A DNA stretch of 6,785 nt from Desulfobacteraceae bacterium (GTDB lineage Bacteria > Desulfobacterota > Desulfobacteria > Desulfobacterales > Desulfobacteraceae): NCBI GenBank assembly GCA_024225895.1, contig JAAEMC010000788.1, forward strand, positions 1-6,785. Reading direction: 5' to 3'. Positions within the stretch are counted from its first letter, which is position 1. The number at the start of each line of letters is the position of its first letter. Shown here piece by piece: positions 1 through 6,785 of this stretch. Below the pieces are notes generated by a model. That model ran no database searches, was not told where the DNA came from, and saw only the letters and a list, made by a program, of their open reading frames with translations. The position numbers and the translations under genes were made by a program.

Positions 1-875
1 TGGCCGGTATTATTGCAGCCATGAAAGTAAAAAAAGAAAAAATGACCGGACAGACCTATATAGTCCATGGTGCAGGGGCTGGCGGCATTGGCATTGCCGA
101 ACAGATTAAGACCGAACTTTTAGAGCTTGGAATGGAAGAACAAGACGCTATTGACAAGATATTTACCCTGGATTCCAGGGGAGTGGTCACCACAGACCGC
201 AAGCTTGAATCATACAAGGAAAAATTTGCAAAAGATCCGGCAAAACTTTCCTGGCTGAAGTCTTCAAAAGACAACACCCTGCTAAATACCATAAAGAATG
301 AAAAGGTCACCGTCCTTATCGGGACTTCCGGACAGCCAAATTGTTTTACCAAAGAGGTGGTACAAGCCGTTGCTAAAAATACTGACAGACCGGTCGTTCT
401 GCCTTTAAGCAATCCCACGGCAAATACTGAAGCATTACCAAAAGACATTTATCAATGGACTGACGGAAAGGCCCTTGTAGCAACCGGCTCACCATTTGAT
501 CCCGTGCACCATGACGGCAAGGACTATAGAATCGGGCAGATGAACAATGCCTTTGTATTCCCGGGTGTAGGGCTTGGTGTGGTGGCATCCGGTGCATCCG
601 AGGTCCTTCCGGTCTTCTTTTCGGCAGCCGCTCATGCAGTTGCCGATTTTGTCAGTGAAAACGATATAAAAAATGGTATTCTCTGCCCGCCTTTGGAAAC
701 ACTGCGGGAAGTTTCCATGGAAGTAGCCAAAAATGTAGGGGCCGAAGCCATTAAGGCCGGTATTGCGAAAAAAGATTGTGCATTCTCTGAATTCAAGCAT
801 AAAAATGATCCGACAAAATTAAACAAAATCATTGAAAACATAGGCTGGACTCCCCAGTATTTTGCTGTAAAATAA
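1..875 (+). CDS. Malic enzyme (malate dehydrogenase, oxaloacetate-decarboxylating), C-terminal part, 5'-truncated by the window
   Basis: Converts malate to pyruvate and CO2 in the cytoplasm while reducing NAD(P), linking the C4-dicarboxylate pool to pyruvate. The frame is open to the window edge (AGIIAAM precedes the internal Met at 21), so that Met is not the start. About 290 residues are visible, which covers the whole NAD-binding Malic_M domain. Counting from the Met at 21: the dinucleotide-binding loop HGAGAGGIG at 16-24, an acidic residue ending the second strand (LDS, Asp51), SNPT at 130-133, GSPFDPV at 156-162 and QMNNAFVFPG at 173-182. The length of this domain fits the long-form family (about 550 residues, like E. 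coli MaeA and eukaryotic malic enzymes). About 260-270 N-terminal residues, including the catalytic Tyr region, therefore lie outside. Asp51 is compatible with NAD use, but cofactor choice cannot be settled here. A terminator-like hairpin follows the stop codon. Family assignment is firm. Confidence 0.95.
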   Translation, partial: AGIIAAMKVKKEKMTGQTYIVHGAGAGGIGIAEQIKTELLELGMEEQDAIDKIFTLDSRGVVTTDRKLESYKEKFAKDPAKLSWLKSSKDNTLLNTIKNEKVTVLIGTSGQPNCFTKEVVQAVAKNTDRPVVLPLSNPTANTEALPKDIYQWTDGKALVATGSPFDPVHHDGKDYRIGQMNNAFVFPGVGLGVVASGASEVLPVFFSAAAHAVADFVSENDIKNGILCPPLETLREVSMEVAKNVGAEAIKAGIAKKDCAFSEFKHKNDPTKLNKIIENIGWTPQYFAVK

Positions 876-897
876 ATTGTGAACAAACCACAAATAA

Positions 898-938
898 AAG
901 CGGTCGCCGGGTTGATATTGTTAAACCGGCGGCTGTTT
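898..938 (+). terminator. Probable Rho-independent terminator after the malic enzyme gene
   Basis: The core stem is CGCCGG (905-910) with CCGGCG (926-931). It extends inward across one mismatch to two T-A pairs, and outward through C-G, G-C and several G-U pairs to A-U pairs at 898-899/937-938. A-rich sequence precedes it and a short T run (936-938, then TCT) follows. The position, 22 bases after the stop, is right for a terminator. The U tract is short, so termination may be incomplete. Confidence 0.6.
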
Positions 939-1014
939 CTCCTTGGTTAAAAAGTTTATTTGTCTAAAGAACAGCTCCTTGTCTTTTCCAAAATTTACAA
1001 ACCCAAAATCCGAT

Positions 1015-1043
1015 TTGACTTTTGCAGGCCAAACACCTAAAAT
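1015..1043 (+). promoter_or_regulatory. Candidate sigma70-type promoter for the binding-protein pair
   Basis: TTGACT (1015-1020) and TAAAAT (1038-1043) each match five of six consensus bases and are separated by exactly 17 bases. Transcription would start near 1050 and leave an untranslated leader of about 70 bases before the ATG at 1120. The site lies downstream of the malic enzyme terminator, so the two binding-protein genes would form their own transcription unit. Read from sequence only. Confidence 0.55.
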
Positions 1044-1119
1044 TACAATTAATATATAAAATTCGTACCACAATTTAACCCCATAAAAGTAACACTTACT
1101 CCGACAGGACGATATTATT

Positions 1120-1890
1120 ATGAATAATAAGCAAAAAATTCAAATGGTCTTACGCAGTATTTTAATTTTATTTTTCTTATTCTCAACTTGCTGTTTTGCC
1201 GCAGATACCATCACCTTTTCTTTAATTGAATCCCCTCCGTTTACGACTGATACAATGGAAAAAAAAGGCATTGAACCTGAAATTGTCTCTGCTGTTTTTA
1301 AAAATATGGGCATGGATGCAAATTATAAGTTCCTGCCCGCAGCCAGAGTCTATGAAACGGCAAAAGCCGGGAAATCAGCAGGAATAGTTGGCTGGGTCTG
1401 GTCTGAAGAAAGAGCAAAATCATTTTATTACACTGATGAAATTATGCGAGCGCCCCTGGTCTTTTTTCATCTCAAAACCTTTGATTTTGGCTGGCAAACA
1501 ATGGACGATCTGAAAGAAATCCCCATTGGAACGGTTTTAAAAAATTATTATGGCCCCAAGTTTCATCAGGCCGCAGATACCAAGAAGATTTCGATTTATG
1601 AAATCAGAAATGAAAAGACCGCCTACAAAACACTGTTGGGTGGACGCATTAAGCTTCTTCCTGTTAACCAATATGTCGGATATGGGAGTGTTAAAGAATC
1701 ATTTGGCCAAAAAGCAGTTGAGAAAATCACCCATCATCCGCGGCCTTTAAAGACCTCTGTATACCATCTGTTACTTTCCAAAAGTTACCCTGGAAATGAT
1801 GCACTTGTTAAGCGGTTTAACCAGGGGTTAAGTGCAATAAAAAAAAGCAGAGAATATGATAAGATAATTGGCTCATATAATCTTAAATAA
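1120..1890 (+). CDS. Periplasmic solute-binding protein, family 3 (SBP_bac_3-like), first of a tandem pair
   Basis: A 256-residue secreted protein of the HisJ/GlnH-like fold, expected to bind a small molecule in the periplasm. Residues 1-28 form a Sec signal peptide: charged start, hydrophobic core LILFFLF, likely signal peptidase I cleavage after CFA (residue 27). The Cys pair lacks a convincing lipobox context. The mature part opens with ITFSLIESPPF, then GIEPEIVSAVF (50-60), the family's lobe-1 region. The ER at 97-98 supplies the Arg that typically binds a ligand carboxylate. In lobe 2, RIKLLPVN (176-183) puts Asn183 where amino-acid binders usually have Asp. The start is supported by ACAGGA (1104-1109), 10 bases before the ATG. 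It shares about half its residues, gap-free, with the next gene 56 bases downstream, so the two look like an old duplication in one operon. No ABC permease or ATPase gene is visible, so a sensory or orphan binding role is possible. The ligand is unknown. Confidence 0.85.
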   Translation: MNNKQKIQMVLRSILILFFLFSTCCFAADTITFSLIESPPFTTDTMEKKGIEPEIVSAVFKNMGMDANYKFLPAARVYETAKAGKSAGIVGWVWSEERAKSFYYTDEIMRAPLVFFHLKTFDFGWQTMDDLKEIPIGTVLKNYYGPKFHQAADTKKISIYEIRNEKTAYKTLLGGRIKLLPVNQYVGYGSVKESFGQKAVEKITHHPRPLKTSVYHLLLSKSYPGNDALVKRFNQGLSAIKKSREYDKIIGSYNLK

Positions 1891-1946
1891 AGTCGGCTTT
1901 AATACGAAAAACATATCAATTATTCATAAGGTAATTAAAACAGATA

Positions 1947-2720
1947 ATGATAAGATGGAATAAAAGTTTTACGATATTGTTTTTGACAATGTTTCTATTT
2001 TTCTTTGAAATAATTCCTTGTAATGCAAAGGTGGAAAAAATCCGGCTTAGCCTAGTGGAATCTCCCCCCTTTATGTCTAAAAACCTGGAAGGTTTTGGAT
2101 TAGAGCCCCAAGTGATCAATGCTGCCTTTCAAGAAATGAAAATTGATGTGGAATACCGGTTTCTGCCACCGGCAAGAGCATTTGAGAATTCAAAGAGCGG
2201 TGAAATAGAGGGTGCTGTCGGTTGGGTCTATACCGATGAGCGGCTACAGTGGTTTTATTATAGTGACGAACTTATTAAAGCCCCCCTGCTTTTTTTCCAT
2301 TTAAAATCTTTTAACTTTAACTGGACCACAATGGAGGATTTGAAAAACATTCCCATTGGTGTGGTCTTGAAAAACCACTATGGCGATGAATTCCAAAAGG
2401 CCTTGGATGACCAAAAACTAAAAATTTACAAGGTCGGAAAAGATGAACTTTTATTCAGGATGCTGCAAAACAAAAACATAAAACTTTTACCTGCCAATCT
2501 CTATGTGGGATACGGATTTATCAACAAGATGTTTGATAAAAAATCTGCCCAGCAGTTTACCCACCATCCCAGACCGATAAAAATTTCTGTTTACCATGTA
2601 CTGTTCTCAAAAAAGGTTCTGGAAAATGAGAAAACGGTAAAATTATTCAACCAGGGGTTACGCGAAATCAAAGAAAACGGAACTTACGATAAAATCGTTC
2701 GTAAATTTTTAATGGAATAA
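1947..2720 (+). CDS. Periplasmic solute-binding protein, family 3 (SBP_bac_3-like), second of a tandem pair
   Basis: A 257-residue paralogue of the upstream protein. My hand alignment gives about 110 identities over about 225 gap-free positions. The signal peptide has the hydrophobic core ILFLTMFLFFF and likely cleavage after CNA (residue 27), so it is periplasmic. Blocks shared with its sister are LSLVESPPF, FLPPAR, VGWV..DER (92-99, Arg99 the predicted carboxylate binder), APLLFFHLK, IPIGVVLKN.YG, LLPAN.YVGYG (Asn184 in place of the usual Asp), THHPRP (205-210), SVYH and the C-terminal FNQGL. Divergence is concentrated in the signal peptide, around 40-50, and at 162-178, which may tune the ligand or partner. 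The ATG at 1947 keeps the full signal peptide, but its ribosome site is weak (AAGGT at 1928-1932, about 14 bases away). Translation may depend on coupling to the gene before it. A hairpin begins 4 bases after the stop. Ligand and partner are unknown. Confidence 0.85.
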   Translation: MIRWNKSFTILFLTMFLFFFEIIPCNAKVEKIRLSLVESPPFMSKNLEGFGLEPQVINAAFQEMKIDVEYRFLPPARAFENSKSGEIEGAVGWVYTDERLQWFYYSDELIKAPLLFFHLKSFNFNWTTMEDLKNIPIGVVLKNHYGDEFQKALDDQKLKIYKVGKDELLFRMLQNKNIKLLPANLYVGYGFINKMFDKKSAQQFTHHPRPIKISVYHVLFSKKVLENEKTVKLFNQGLREIKENGTYDKIVRKFLME

Positions 2721-2724
2721 TAAA

Positions 2725-2759
2725 TTCCAAGACCGCTTTTTCCGGCACCGGTCTTGGAA
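2725..2759. terminator. Perfect 11-bp inverted repeat closing the binding-protein unit
   Basis: TTCCAAGACCG (2725-2735) pairs perfectly with CGGTCTTGGAA (2749-2759) around a 13-base loop. It starts 4 bases after the stop of the second binding-protein gene, the expected place for a 3' end. On the + strand no U tract follows (AGATATATAC). On the - strand the stem is followed by TTTATTATT, so it looks more like an intrinsic terminator for leftward transcripts. On the + strand it may stabilise the mRNA 3' end rather than terminate by itself. Confidence 0.55.
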
Positions 2760-2824
2760 AGATATATACATATCAAAACAAGGGCTGCAAATACAAATTT
2801 TTCGTACACAACTGAAGCAAAATC

Positions 2825-2833
2825 TGTTATATT
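2825..2833 (+). promoter_or_regulatory. Weak candidate extended -10 promoter for the kinase gene
   Basis: TGTTATATT has the TG-n-TATAAT-like layout of an extended -10 element (TG at 2825-2826, TATATT at 2828-2833). No good -35 box lies 16-18 bases upstream. A start near 2840 would give a leader of about 230 bases before the kinase ATG. It is offered as the best candidate in the gap, and the true promoter could be elsewhere, including weak TTGTTA at 2991-2996. Confidence 0.25.
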
Positions 2834-3057
2834 CTATTGAAAGAAACTAAACTGTCAAAGAATCATTAGAAAAATTGATGGAAAAACAGATCATGGGAAA
2901 CAGGCATCTCCAATTGTCTGGGATTTTTCCGACCGTATTTCAGACGAACATATTAAATATAAGTCATAATGAACATGACAGGCAAATGAATTGTTAAATC
3001 TTCATAGGTTTATGCATAAGCATTTTATCTTCTGTTTTCGGCGCATTACAATACAAA

Positions 3058-3062
3058 AAGGA
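3058..3062 (+). promoter_or_regulatory. Ribosome binding site that fixes the kinase start
   Basis: AAGGA lies 10 bases before the ATG at 3073. It supports that start, which also places the first transmembrane helix directly at the N terminus as expected for this kinase class. Confidence 0.7.
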
Positions 3063-3072
3063 CTTAAGAATT

Positions 3073-6000
3073 ATGAAAATCGGGACTAAAATAACGCTGG
3101 TATTTCTCTTGTTTTATGTCTTGATCAGCCTGGGAATCAATTATTATTATTTTAAAAAGGAAAAAAGTTCATTATATCAAAGTTTCAACAATGAAATCCT
3201 TTATACTAATTCTCTGATTAAACAGGTTAACACTATTCCCATGTTCAATTTAAACATGGAAGAAATCCAAAAAAATATCCAGGCGTTTTTAAATAATCCC
3301 CACATCGTCACCATCAAGGTGCGGGAAATCAATAATACTTTTGTTTTAAATTTTGACAAAGAAGATTATCCCCAGCATTCCAATACCGTTATCAGACAAG
3401 TAGATTTAGATTTTGACCAGATGGTGCTTGGCGAAATTACCATTGCATATTCAACCTATGAAATCGACCAGAACATCAAAAGTTCCAGATGGTTCTTTGC
3501 GATTTCCGGTATAGTGCAAGTATTCATTATTTCCATTTTAATTTTATTTCTGACAAAAAGAATTGTTAGGCCCATCATTGAATTATCGGATATCTCCACA
3601 AAAATCGCAGGCGGAAGTTTTAACGAGGATATCAAGGTACACAGCAATGATGAGGTGGGTGTTCTGGCAAAAAGTTTTATTACAATGCAGGATTCCATTA
3701 ACGAAGTTATCCAGCAGTTAAAAGATTCCAAGCAAAAACTATCCCAGCATGTTGAATCCACACCAGTCGGTGTTATAGAGCTGGATAACAATCTTAATAT
3801 TGTAGAGTGGAACAAAGCCGCCTATACACTTTTTAGTTTTGATGAGGCAGACGCTGTCGGCCAAAATCTTCTTGATCTGATTGTTCCCGAGGATTTCAGG
3901 CCGCAAATGCAGACCAGGATTGAAGAAATTTTACATGAAAAAACAGGTAAAAGTATTATCTGCGACAATATTTCCAAAGACAAAACTTCATTGATATGCG
4001 AATGGTTTATCACCACTTTGGTAAGAAATGACGGGTCTGTTGCCGGCATTGCTGCAATGGTCATGGATATTACCCGACGTGTTGAAGCTGAAAAGCAGTT
4101 GAGGCAAATGAATGAAGTTCTGGAAGAAAAAGTTAAGGACCGCACAAAAAAATTTGAGGAAGCCCGGGATATTGCAGTGAGGGCCACCCATGCAAAAAGT
4201 GAATTCTTAGCCAACATGAGCCATGAAATCCGGACCCCGTTAAACGGTATCATTACCTCTGCAGAACTGGCCCTTGAGTTAAACCAGGATTCCCAAGTTT
4301 ACAAATACCTGAACATGATCTATTCCTCGGGCGATATATTGCTCCAGATTATCAATGATATCCTTGATTTTTCAAAAATTGAAGCAGGCAAGCTGGATAT
4401 GGAGATGGCGCCTTTCAGGCTGGACGAAATCATTGATCAATTGATGGACGCATTTGTTATACGAACCAAGTCAAAACATATAGAACTGCTGGTAGATCTT
4501 GAACCCGGTGCACCGGTTGCCCTTATCGGAGATTCCTACCGGCTGCAGCAAGTGATTCGGAATCTGATCAACAATGCGGTAAAATTCACAAAAAAAGATG
4601 GCAATATTGTCCTGGGTGTAAATGTTTGCCCCAATGCGGAATCCAAACCTTTAAAAGAGGGTTTCATACAACTGCAATTCGTCATTAAAGACACAGGGAT
4701 CGGCATTAAAAAAGACAAAGTGGATCAAATATTTAAAGCATTCTCCCAGGCCGACACATCAACAACCAGAAAATATGGCGGAACCGGCCTTGGATTGGCT
4801 ATCTGCCAGAGAATTGTAGAAATGATGGATGGTGAAATATGGGTGGAAAGTGACTATGGTCAAGGTTCTTCATTCTTTTTCAGGATTGGTTTGGAAATGC
4901 AGCCCAAAGATTCTCAGAAAACATACTATACCGGGGAAGATATCTTCAAATCCTCGGTATTAATCATTGATGATTGCGAACAATCCCAACTCATCTTGGA
5001 AAAAATAATACGATCCTTTGGCTGCAAGGCCAAAGCCGTGGGCTCCGGAAAAGAGGCCATTACCATTTTAAAAGAATATAAAGGGCAAAAAATACCTTAT
5101 GATCTTATTATTATGGACTGGCGTATGCCGGGTATGAATGGCATGGAGGCATCGACTGTGATCCGCTCTGAAATGGGCATTGATATTCCCATTATTATGT
5201 TGACCGCCTTTGGGCATGAAAAAGAGCGAAAGGCTGCAAAAGAAATCGGTATTAACCAGTTTTTAAAAAAGCCGGTCAACCAATCCATTATTTATAATGC
5301 CATCATTGAAATCTTTGGACAGGACAATCCAGATCTATCCAAAAAGAAATTACGCCATTCCGCCAACATCTCTTCCTATTTTAAAGATTTAAAAGGTATT
5401 AAACTGGTATTGGCTGAAGACAATCTTATCAACCAGGAAATTGCCGTGGATGTGCTGGAAAGTGCAGGTATTCGCGTAAAAGTTGCCAATAACGGCCAAG
5501 AAGCTGTCCAACTTGTAGAAACCGGTGAATTTGAACTGGTTTTAATGGATGTTCAAATGCCGGTTCTGGACGGGTATGGCGCCACCAAAAAGATCCGGGA
5601 AAACACTGATTTTTCAGATATTCCCATCATTGCAATGACAGCCCATGCCTTAAAGGGAGACCGGGAAAAATGCATTGAAGCCGGAATGAATGAATATGTG
5701 ACCAAACCGATCAATCGTAAGAATTTATTCTATACCATTTCAAAAGTCCTGAACTTGAAAATGGTTGACAAACTATCTGATGAAAAGAATGTCGTGGATG
5801 ATCTTGATGAAGTCGGTACTCAAGAGCTGCCTGATTTGCCGGGGATTGATGTTGAGTCTGCACTCTCGTCTTTGGGCATCGGTCTGAAAACCTACCTGAA
5901 AGTTGTTGTTAAATTCATTCGCCAAAACAGGGAGAGCGGTAAAGAGTTAGAAGAGCTGATAAAAAATGAAGACTGGATAAAATTAAAGGCAAAAGCCCAC

Positions 6001-6417
6001 TATATTAAGGGTGCTGCTTATAATATCGGTGCAAACGAATTGGGCAATCTGATGAAGGAAATTGAAACAAACTCTCAAAATAGTAATGGATCTGAATTTG
6101 ACACAGGTTTACTGGATAATGCTCAAAAAGTCTTAAATGATCTACAGAAAACATTGCCGTTGCTGGACAATGACAAAGAAATGCCTCAGAAACCTGTTGA
6201 CAATGAACCGGTCAGCAGCAAGAAACTAATCGACCAGTTGGATGAATTGATAAGCGCATTTGAACAATCCAATCCAGATGATATCAATGATAAATTCAAA
6301 GATATCAGACATAAAATTAATTCTGCAGCAGCAGATAAAATTAACGACATGATCTCTGATTATGAATTTGACGAGCCGCAACGCATTTTAATGGAAATCA
6401 AAGAAACTCTGCAATAA
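3073..6417 (+). CDS. Membrane-bound hybrid sensor histidine kinase (HAMP-PAS-HisKA-HATPase-REC-REC-HPt)
   Basis: A 1114-residue BarA-like hybrid kinase of the inner membrane. TM1 is at about 7-27 and TM2 at about 141-160, enclosing a periplasmic sensor of about 110 residues that resembles small Cache/CHASE-type sensors (PMFNLN...[10 protein letters not shown]). HAMP spans about 161-215 and PAS about 225-335. A short coiled coil (about 337-375) leads to HisKA with the H-box [15 protein letters not shown], phosphorylated His384. HATPase_c has its N box NLINNAVKF (Asn501), G1 DTGIGI (540-545) and G2 GGTGLGLAI (569-577). REC1 (about 627-749) has Asp633/634, acceptor Asp682, Thr711 and Lys733. REC2 (about 775-895) has Glu782/Asp783, acceptor Asp826, Thr856 and Lys878. 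The HPt domain (about 922-1030) has acceptor His976 in AHYIKG. A helical tail (about 1048-1114) follows, as seen in other HPt-ended kinases. Every phosphotransfer residue is intact, so an internal His-Asp-His relay is expected, with output through a separate response regulator not found here. The signal sensed is unknown. The binding-protein genes just upstream are possible partners (inference). Confidence 0.95.
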   Translation: MKIGTKITLVFLLFYVLISLGINYYYFKKEKSSLYQSFNNEILYTNSLIKQVNTIPMFNLNMEEIQKNIQAFLNNPHIVTIKVREINNTFVLNFDKEDYPQHSNTVIRQVDLDFDQMVLGEITIAYSTYEIDQNIKSSRWFFAISGIVQVFIISILILFLTKRIVRPIIELSDISTKIAGGSFNEDIKVHSNDEVGVLAKSFITMQDSINEVIQQLKDSKQKLSQHVESTPVGVIELDNNLNIVEWNKAAYTLFSFDEADAVGQNLLDLIVPEDFRPQMQTRIEEILHEKTGKSIICDNISKDKTSLICEWFITTLVRNDGSVAGIAAMVMDITRRVEAEKQLRQMNEVLEEKVKDRTKKFEEARDIAVRATHAKSEFLANMSHEIRTPLNGIITSAELALELNQDSQVYKYLNMIYSSGDILLQIINDILDFSKIEAGKLDMEMAPFRLDEIIDQLMDAFVIRTKSKHIELLVDLEPGAPVALIGDSYRLQQVIRNLINNAVKFTKKDGNIVLGVNVCPNAESKPLKEGFIQLQFVIKDTGIGIKKDKVDQIFKAFSQADTSTTRKYGGTGLGLAICQRIVEMMDGEIWVESDYGQGSSFFFRIGLEMQPKDSQKTYYTGEDIFKSSVLIIDDCEQSQLILEKIIRSFGCKAKAVGSGKEAITILKEYKGQKIPYDLIIMDWRMPGMNGMEASTVIRSEMGIDIPIIMLTAFGHEKERKAAKEIGINQFLKKPVNQSIIYNAIIEIFGQDNPDLSKKKLRHSANISSYFKDLKGIKLVLAEDNLINQEIAVDVLESAGIRVKVANNGQEAVQLVETGEFELVLMDVQMPVLDGYGATKKIRENTDFSDIPIIAMTAHALKGDREKCIEAGMNEYVTKPINRKNLFYTISKVLNLKMVDKLSDEKNVVDDLDEVGTQELPDLPGIDVESALSSLGIGLKTYLKVVVKFIRQNRESGKELEELIKNEDWIKLKAKAHYIKGAAYNIGANELGNLMKEIETNSQNSNGSEFDTGLLDNAQKVLNDLQKTLPLLDNDKEMPQKPVDNEPVSSKKLIDQLDELISAFEQSNPDDINDKFKDIRHKINSAAADKINDMISDYEFDEPQRILMEIKETLQ

Positions 6418-6420
6418 AGA

Positions 6421-6508
6421 TCCAAGGAAACAGTATTTTCTTATTATCCTGTTTGGCCTTTATTATTGCGGGCCGGGTTTTCCAACTCTTTTATCCGCAA
6501 TCCTTGGG
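6421..6508. terminator. Structured convergent intergenic element, possible bidirectional terminator
   Basis: Three inverted repeats nest between the convergent kinase and acetyltransferase genes. CCAAGGA (6422-6428) pairs with TCCTTGG (6501-6507). Inside it, AAACAG (6428-6433) pairs with CTGTTT (6449-6454), and ATTGCGG (6465-6471) pairs with CCGCAAT (6495-6501). Together they could fold as a three-way junction starting 4 bases after the kinase stop. There is no long U tract on either side, so intrinsic termination is uncertain. Single bases are shared between arms, so not all pairs can form in full. Confidence 0.35.
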
Positions 6509-6564
6509 CAGGCGATATATTCCCACCCTAATAAAAGGTGTTCACAAAATCTCAATCTTTAATT

Positions 6565-6785
6565 TTAATTCCGATCCGATGAAGCCTGCCGTCCTGTGAT
6601 GCCGCATCTCAATAAGTAACAGCCGCCAATATGATGGATGATTTTATTTTGGCCAAGTTCCACATCCTGAACCTTGTGAAATCCGCTCTGATGATAGACT
6701 GGCAAGGCCACATTATTGTCTTTGAACACAATCAAGCTCAATCTTTTATACTTGTTTTCCACTGCCTTTTCTTTGGTACAGGCAA
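6565..6785 (-). CDS. GNAT-family N-acetyltransferase, C-terminal end, 5'-truncated by the window
   Basis: About 72 residues are visible on the minus strand, ending at a TAA (6567-6565). The frame is open to the right edge, so the GTG at 6762 is not the likely start: residues before it (ACTKEKA) continue the same helix. The pattern matches the end of a GNAT acetyl-CoA transferase fold: YKRLSLIVFKDN (a core strand followed by the conserved Asn), then ALPVYHQSGF, equivalent to the family's A..LY...GF motif, then a final strand GGCYLLRC. The acetyl-CoA pyrophosphate loop (Q/RxxGxG/A) would lie outside the window. The acceptor substrate cannot be told from this part. The gene converges on the kinase gene with a 147-base gap, so the two are not co-transcribed. 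Confidence 0.75.
   Translation of the reverse strand, partial: ACTKEKAVENKYKRLSLIVFKDNNVALPVYHQSGFHKVQDVELGQNKIIHHIGGCYLLRCGITGRQASSDRN

Larger units (their letters stand above)
2721..3072. other. 352-base intergenic region before the kinase gene
   Basis: This gap contains the hairpin at 2725-2759, an extended -10-like element near 2825-2833, a good ribosome site at 3058-3062, and a 10-bp palindrome TTATGCATAA (3010-3019). Positions 2841-2969 are open in one frame for 42 codons with no ATG, GTG or TTG start. Positions 2878-2997 would encode a 39-residue peptide from an ATG with no clear ribosome site. Neither resembles a protein I recognise. I see no tRNA, riboswitch or mobile element here. 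Confidence 0.5.

Noticed and set aside
21..875. Malic enzyme gene starting at ATG 21
   Set aside because: The codons before it are open and encode AGIIAA, which belongs to the conserved segment just before the NAD-binding domain. The start is upstream of the window.
56..886. Several minus-strand open frames across the malic enzyme gene
   Set aside because: They lie opposite a well-conserved enzyme and show no recognisable domain or ribosome site. They are antisense shadows.
1916..2119. Minus-strand 67-codon open frame over the start of the second binding-protein gene
   Set aside because: It is antisense to a signal peptide and conserved coding sequence, with no domain and low-complexity residues from the AT-rich strand.
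2963..2979. GTCAT-n7-ATGAC inverted repeat as a regulator site
   Set aside because: The arms are only 5 bases, do not extend, and are not repeated elsewhere in the window.
3010..3019. 10-bp perfect palindrome TTATGCATAA as an operator
   Set aside because: It is short and AT-rich, so expected by chance, and it has no second copy near another promoter in the window.
3456..5288. Minus-strand open frames within the kinase gene
   Set aside because: They are all antisense to conserved PAS, HisKA, HATPase and REC coding sequence, with no independent support.
6565..6762. A complete 65-residue minus-strand gene starting at GTG 6762
   Set aside because: The frame stays open to the window edge and the protein matches only the end of a GNAT domain, so the gene is truncated by the window and its true start is outside.
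1..6785. CRISPR array, insertion sequence, tRNA or phage-type element
   Set aside because: No regularly spaced direct repeats, transposase or integrase-like protein, terminal inverted repeats or cloverleaf pattern were seen.

Overview
The window has no ribosomal or other taxonomic marker. It is moderately AT-rich. The combination of a long-form malic enzyme, stand-alone periplasmic solute-binding proteins and a very large HAMP-PAS hybrid histidine kinase suits a Gram-negative, signalling-rich bacterium. Sulfate-reducing Desulfobacterota (Desulfobacteraceae-like) are my best guess, by inference only.

Layout from left to right. (1) Positions 1-875 (+) are the C-terminal half of a long-form malic enzyme whose 5' end lies outside the window. 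A probable terminator hairpin follows (about 898-938). (2) A good sigma70-type promoter (TTGACT, 17 bases, TAAAAT; 1015-1043) precedes two tandem genes, 1120-1890 and 1947-2720 (+). They encode secreted family-3 solute-binding proteins (SBP_bac_3 type) that are roughly 49% identical to each other and align without gaps. No permease or ATPase gene is visible. An 11-bp perfect inverted repeat (2725-2759) closes this unit. (3) A 352-base gap (2721-3072) holds that hairpin, a weak candidate promoter, and an uncertain short open stretch that may be gene debris. (4) Positions 3073-6417 (+) encode a 1114-residue membrane-bound hybrid sensor kinase: TM, periplasmic sensor, TM, HAMP, PAS, HisKA, HATPase_c, REC, REC, HPt, then a helical tail. 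All phosphotransfer residues are present. (5) A structured convergent gap (6418-6564) follows. (6) Positions 6565-6785 (-) are the C-terminal end of a GNAT-family acetyltransferase that runs off the right edge.

How the genes may work together. The malic enzyme and GNAT ends look like unrelated neighbours. The two binding proteins and the kinase may form a sensory module in which periplasmic binding proteins present a ligand to the kinase. This rests on adjacency and the missing transporter genes, not on any direct signal. Both binding proteins keep the Arg that normally grips a ligand carboxylate, but by eye they carry Asn where amino-acid binders carry the ammonium-binding Asp, so the ligand may not be a normal amino acid. 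I saw no CRISPR array, insertion sequence, tRNA, rRNA or clear novel defence-like system.
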